Shown: in pieces, positions 6,034 through 6,750 of the stretch
How positions within the stretch are numbered: position 1 is the first letter of the stretch
Layout of the letters: every line of letters begins with the position of its first letter
Assembly: GCA_038238185.1 (NCBI GenBank)
Contig: JBBRXY010000127.1
Span: forward strand, 1-6,750
Source: DATAQC01 sp038238185
Lineage (GTDB): Bacteria > Actinomycetota > Acidimicrobiia > Acidimicrobiales > AC-14
Direction: 5' to 3'
Length of the DNA stretch: 6,750 nt
The notes under the pieces: generated by a model
What the model was told of the DNA's origin: nothing
The model's database searches: none
What the model saw: only the letters and a program-made list of their open reading frames with translations
Made by a program: the position numbers and the translations under genes

Positions 6034-6119
6034 GCCGGCCTGAGGCCCGAAGTCTCGTCGACCAGCTCGAACCGGCGGTCACACCGGCGGCACGTCAGGG
6101 TGTCGGGCAGCCGCGCCGC
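6030..6119 (-). pseudogene. Possible C-terminal fragment of a CxxC (zinc-binding-like) small protein
   Basis: On the minus strand the 29 open codons read ARLPDTLTCRRCDRRFELVD and then ETSGLRPA before TAG. The spacing TCRRCDRRFE resembles half of a zinc ribbon. The stop overlaps the TAA of the convergent secreted-protein gene. The frame is closed upstream by TGA 6120-6122, and an ATG at 6123 in another frame would need a shift to join. Only one CxxC pair is present and no ribosome site is seen, so this may be chance; it is recorded because nothing else explains the stretch 6034-6190. Confidence 0.22.
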
Positions 6120-6192
6120 TCATGTGCGCACCGAGGCTGGGGCCGCGCCGGGTTGCCCGCCACCAGAGCGTGGGCGGCCACGCCGGGCCCCC

Positions 6193-6611
6193 GCATATGC
6201 AGCCATGGCTGGGCCGGGGTTCGACGCACCTCCGCCCGGGACTGCGTTCATCCGCTTCCGTCCCGGCGTGGACAAGGCCAGGGAGATGGCCGCCCTTCAG
6301 ACGACCACCAATGTCCTTGTTCGGTACCTACCGAAACAACCGACGTGGCCCACTTCGGCCAGGTGCGTCGCCTTCCTGCGGCCCTGGCCGGGCTGCTTGC
6401 CGTGATGGCCGCCCTCACCATCGCCCACCTGTTGATCACGGGCATTCGCCGGCGGCGCCGGGAGCTGGCCGTGCTCCGGGCGCTCGGTTTCGTGCCCCGA
6501 CGGGTCTCCTGGGCCATCGCCTGGCAGGCCACCACCGTGGTCATGGTCGCGGTAGTCATCGGCCTACCACTCGGCTCGCCGTGGGGCGCCGCGTGGGTGG
6601 TAGTGGCCGGC
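6193..6611 (+). pseudogene. Third FtsX-type permease, fragment of the C-terminal domain, frameshifted and cut by an insertion sequence
   Basis: The first piece (from 6193) reads AMAGPGFDAPPPGTAFIRF then RPGVDKAREMAALQ, matching GAPPPDTVLVRFRKGSDPVR of the permease at 1-1041. A -1 shift near 6340 leads to TDVAHFGQVRRLPAALAGLL, then IAHLLITGIRRRRRELAVLR and AWQATTVVMVAVVIGLPLG, which match the last FtsX domain of that gene helix by helix, including the basic IRRRRR loop. Near 6570 another shift is suggested, because an adjacent frame reads LAVGRRV where the neighbour has VVAGRWV. The coding trace ends in VVVAG followed by TAG at 6612-6614, where the insertion sequence starts. About 60-70 C-terminal codons and the whole N-terminal part are missing, so it is non-functional. 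It is a diverged paralogue of the first permease, not a recent copy. Confidence 0.8.
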
Positions 6612-6750
6612 TAGTGTCCTGTAAGGCTGAAGCGCTATGAAATTGGCAGGGTCAGGCGCCAGTGGTCTCGTTGATGGCGGCGCAGTAGCCGGCGAGCCGC
6701 TCGAGGATCTCCTCGGCGCTTTTGTGCCACACGAACGGGGTGGGGTTCTC
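6612..6750 (-). mobile_element. IS630-family insertion sequence, one end (continues beyond window)
   Basis: The transposase C-terminus faces the permease remnant, and about 38 bp of non-coding DNA lies between its stop and a TA at 6612-6613. IS630/Tc1-type elements insert at TA and duplicate it, so this TA is the likely boundary; the TAG that ends the permease trace would then be made by the TA plus the first base of the element. The opposite end, terminal repeat and second TA lie outside the window, so the boundary is inferred. Confidence 0.65.
6652..6750 (-). CDS. IS630-family transposase, C-terminal end (partial)
   Basis: The 32 visible residues begin ENPTPFVWHKSAEEILERLA and end INETTGA before TGA. 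The pattern NP-x-PF-x-W-x-K-(S/T)-A-x-EIL is characteristic of the extreme C-terminus of IS630-type DDE transposases, just after the last acidic catalytic residue. The catalytic triad itself lies beyond the window, so activity cannot be judged. Codon use is as GC-rich as the neighbours. Confidence 0.8.
   Translation of the reverse strand, partial: ENPTPFVWHKSAEEILERLAGYCAAINETTGA

Overview
The window is very GC-rich, with codons strongly biased to G/C in third position. Several genes appear to be expressed from leaderless promoters, where a TAnnnT box sits 7 nt before ATG. Together with a large FtsX-type permease of the kind common in actinobacteria and a LuxR-type regulator, this suggests an uncultured or little-studied actinobacterium, possibly Acidimicrobiia-like. 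That assignment is inference; no rRNA or other taxonomic marker is present.

Layout. (1) 1-1355: the 3' end of an FtsX/MacB-type ABC permease, followed with a 1-bp overlap by a second permease reduced to its N-terminus joined to its last ~12 residues. (2) 1358-4794: an intact signalling module. It holds a ten-helix membrane histidine kinase on +, a receiver-only response regulator converging on it with 4 bp between the stops, and a full NarL/LuxR-type response regulator upstream on the minus strand. The two regulators are separated by 175 bp carrying a G/C hairpin and three perfect 30-bp tandem repeats. (3) 4795-4871: a 77-bp divergent control region with two facing -10 boxes and a 46-bp imperfect inverted repeat between them. 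(4) 4872-6614: a decayed stretch. It contains the 5' third of tyrosyl-tRNA synthetase with several frameshifts, the 3' remnant of a small protein gene, a frameshifted secreted paralogue of that gene, and a third FtsX-permease fragment. (5) 6612-6750: the end of an IS630-family insertion sequence, apparently inserted at a TA inside the permease fragment.

How it works together. The kinase probably senses a membrane or intracellular signal and phosphorylates Asp55 of the LuxR-type regulator. The receiver-only protein could compete for phosphate or act as a relay. The permease remnants probably descend from an exporter locus of repeated FtsX genes, of which at most the first copy is functional here. 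The part 3' of 4870 is striking because nearly every break is a -1 shift. It is either a deletion-driven graveyard or a patch of poor consensus sequence, and raw reads would decide between these.
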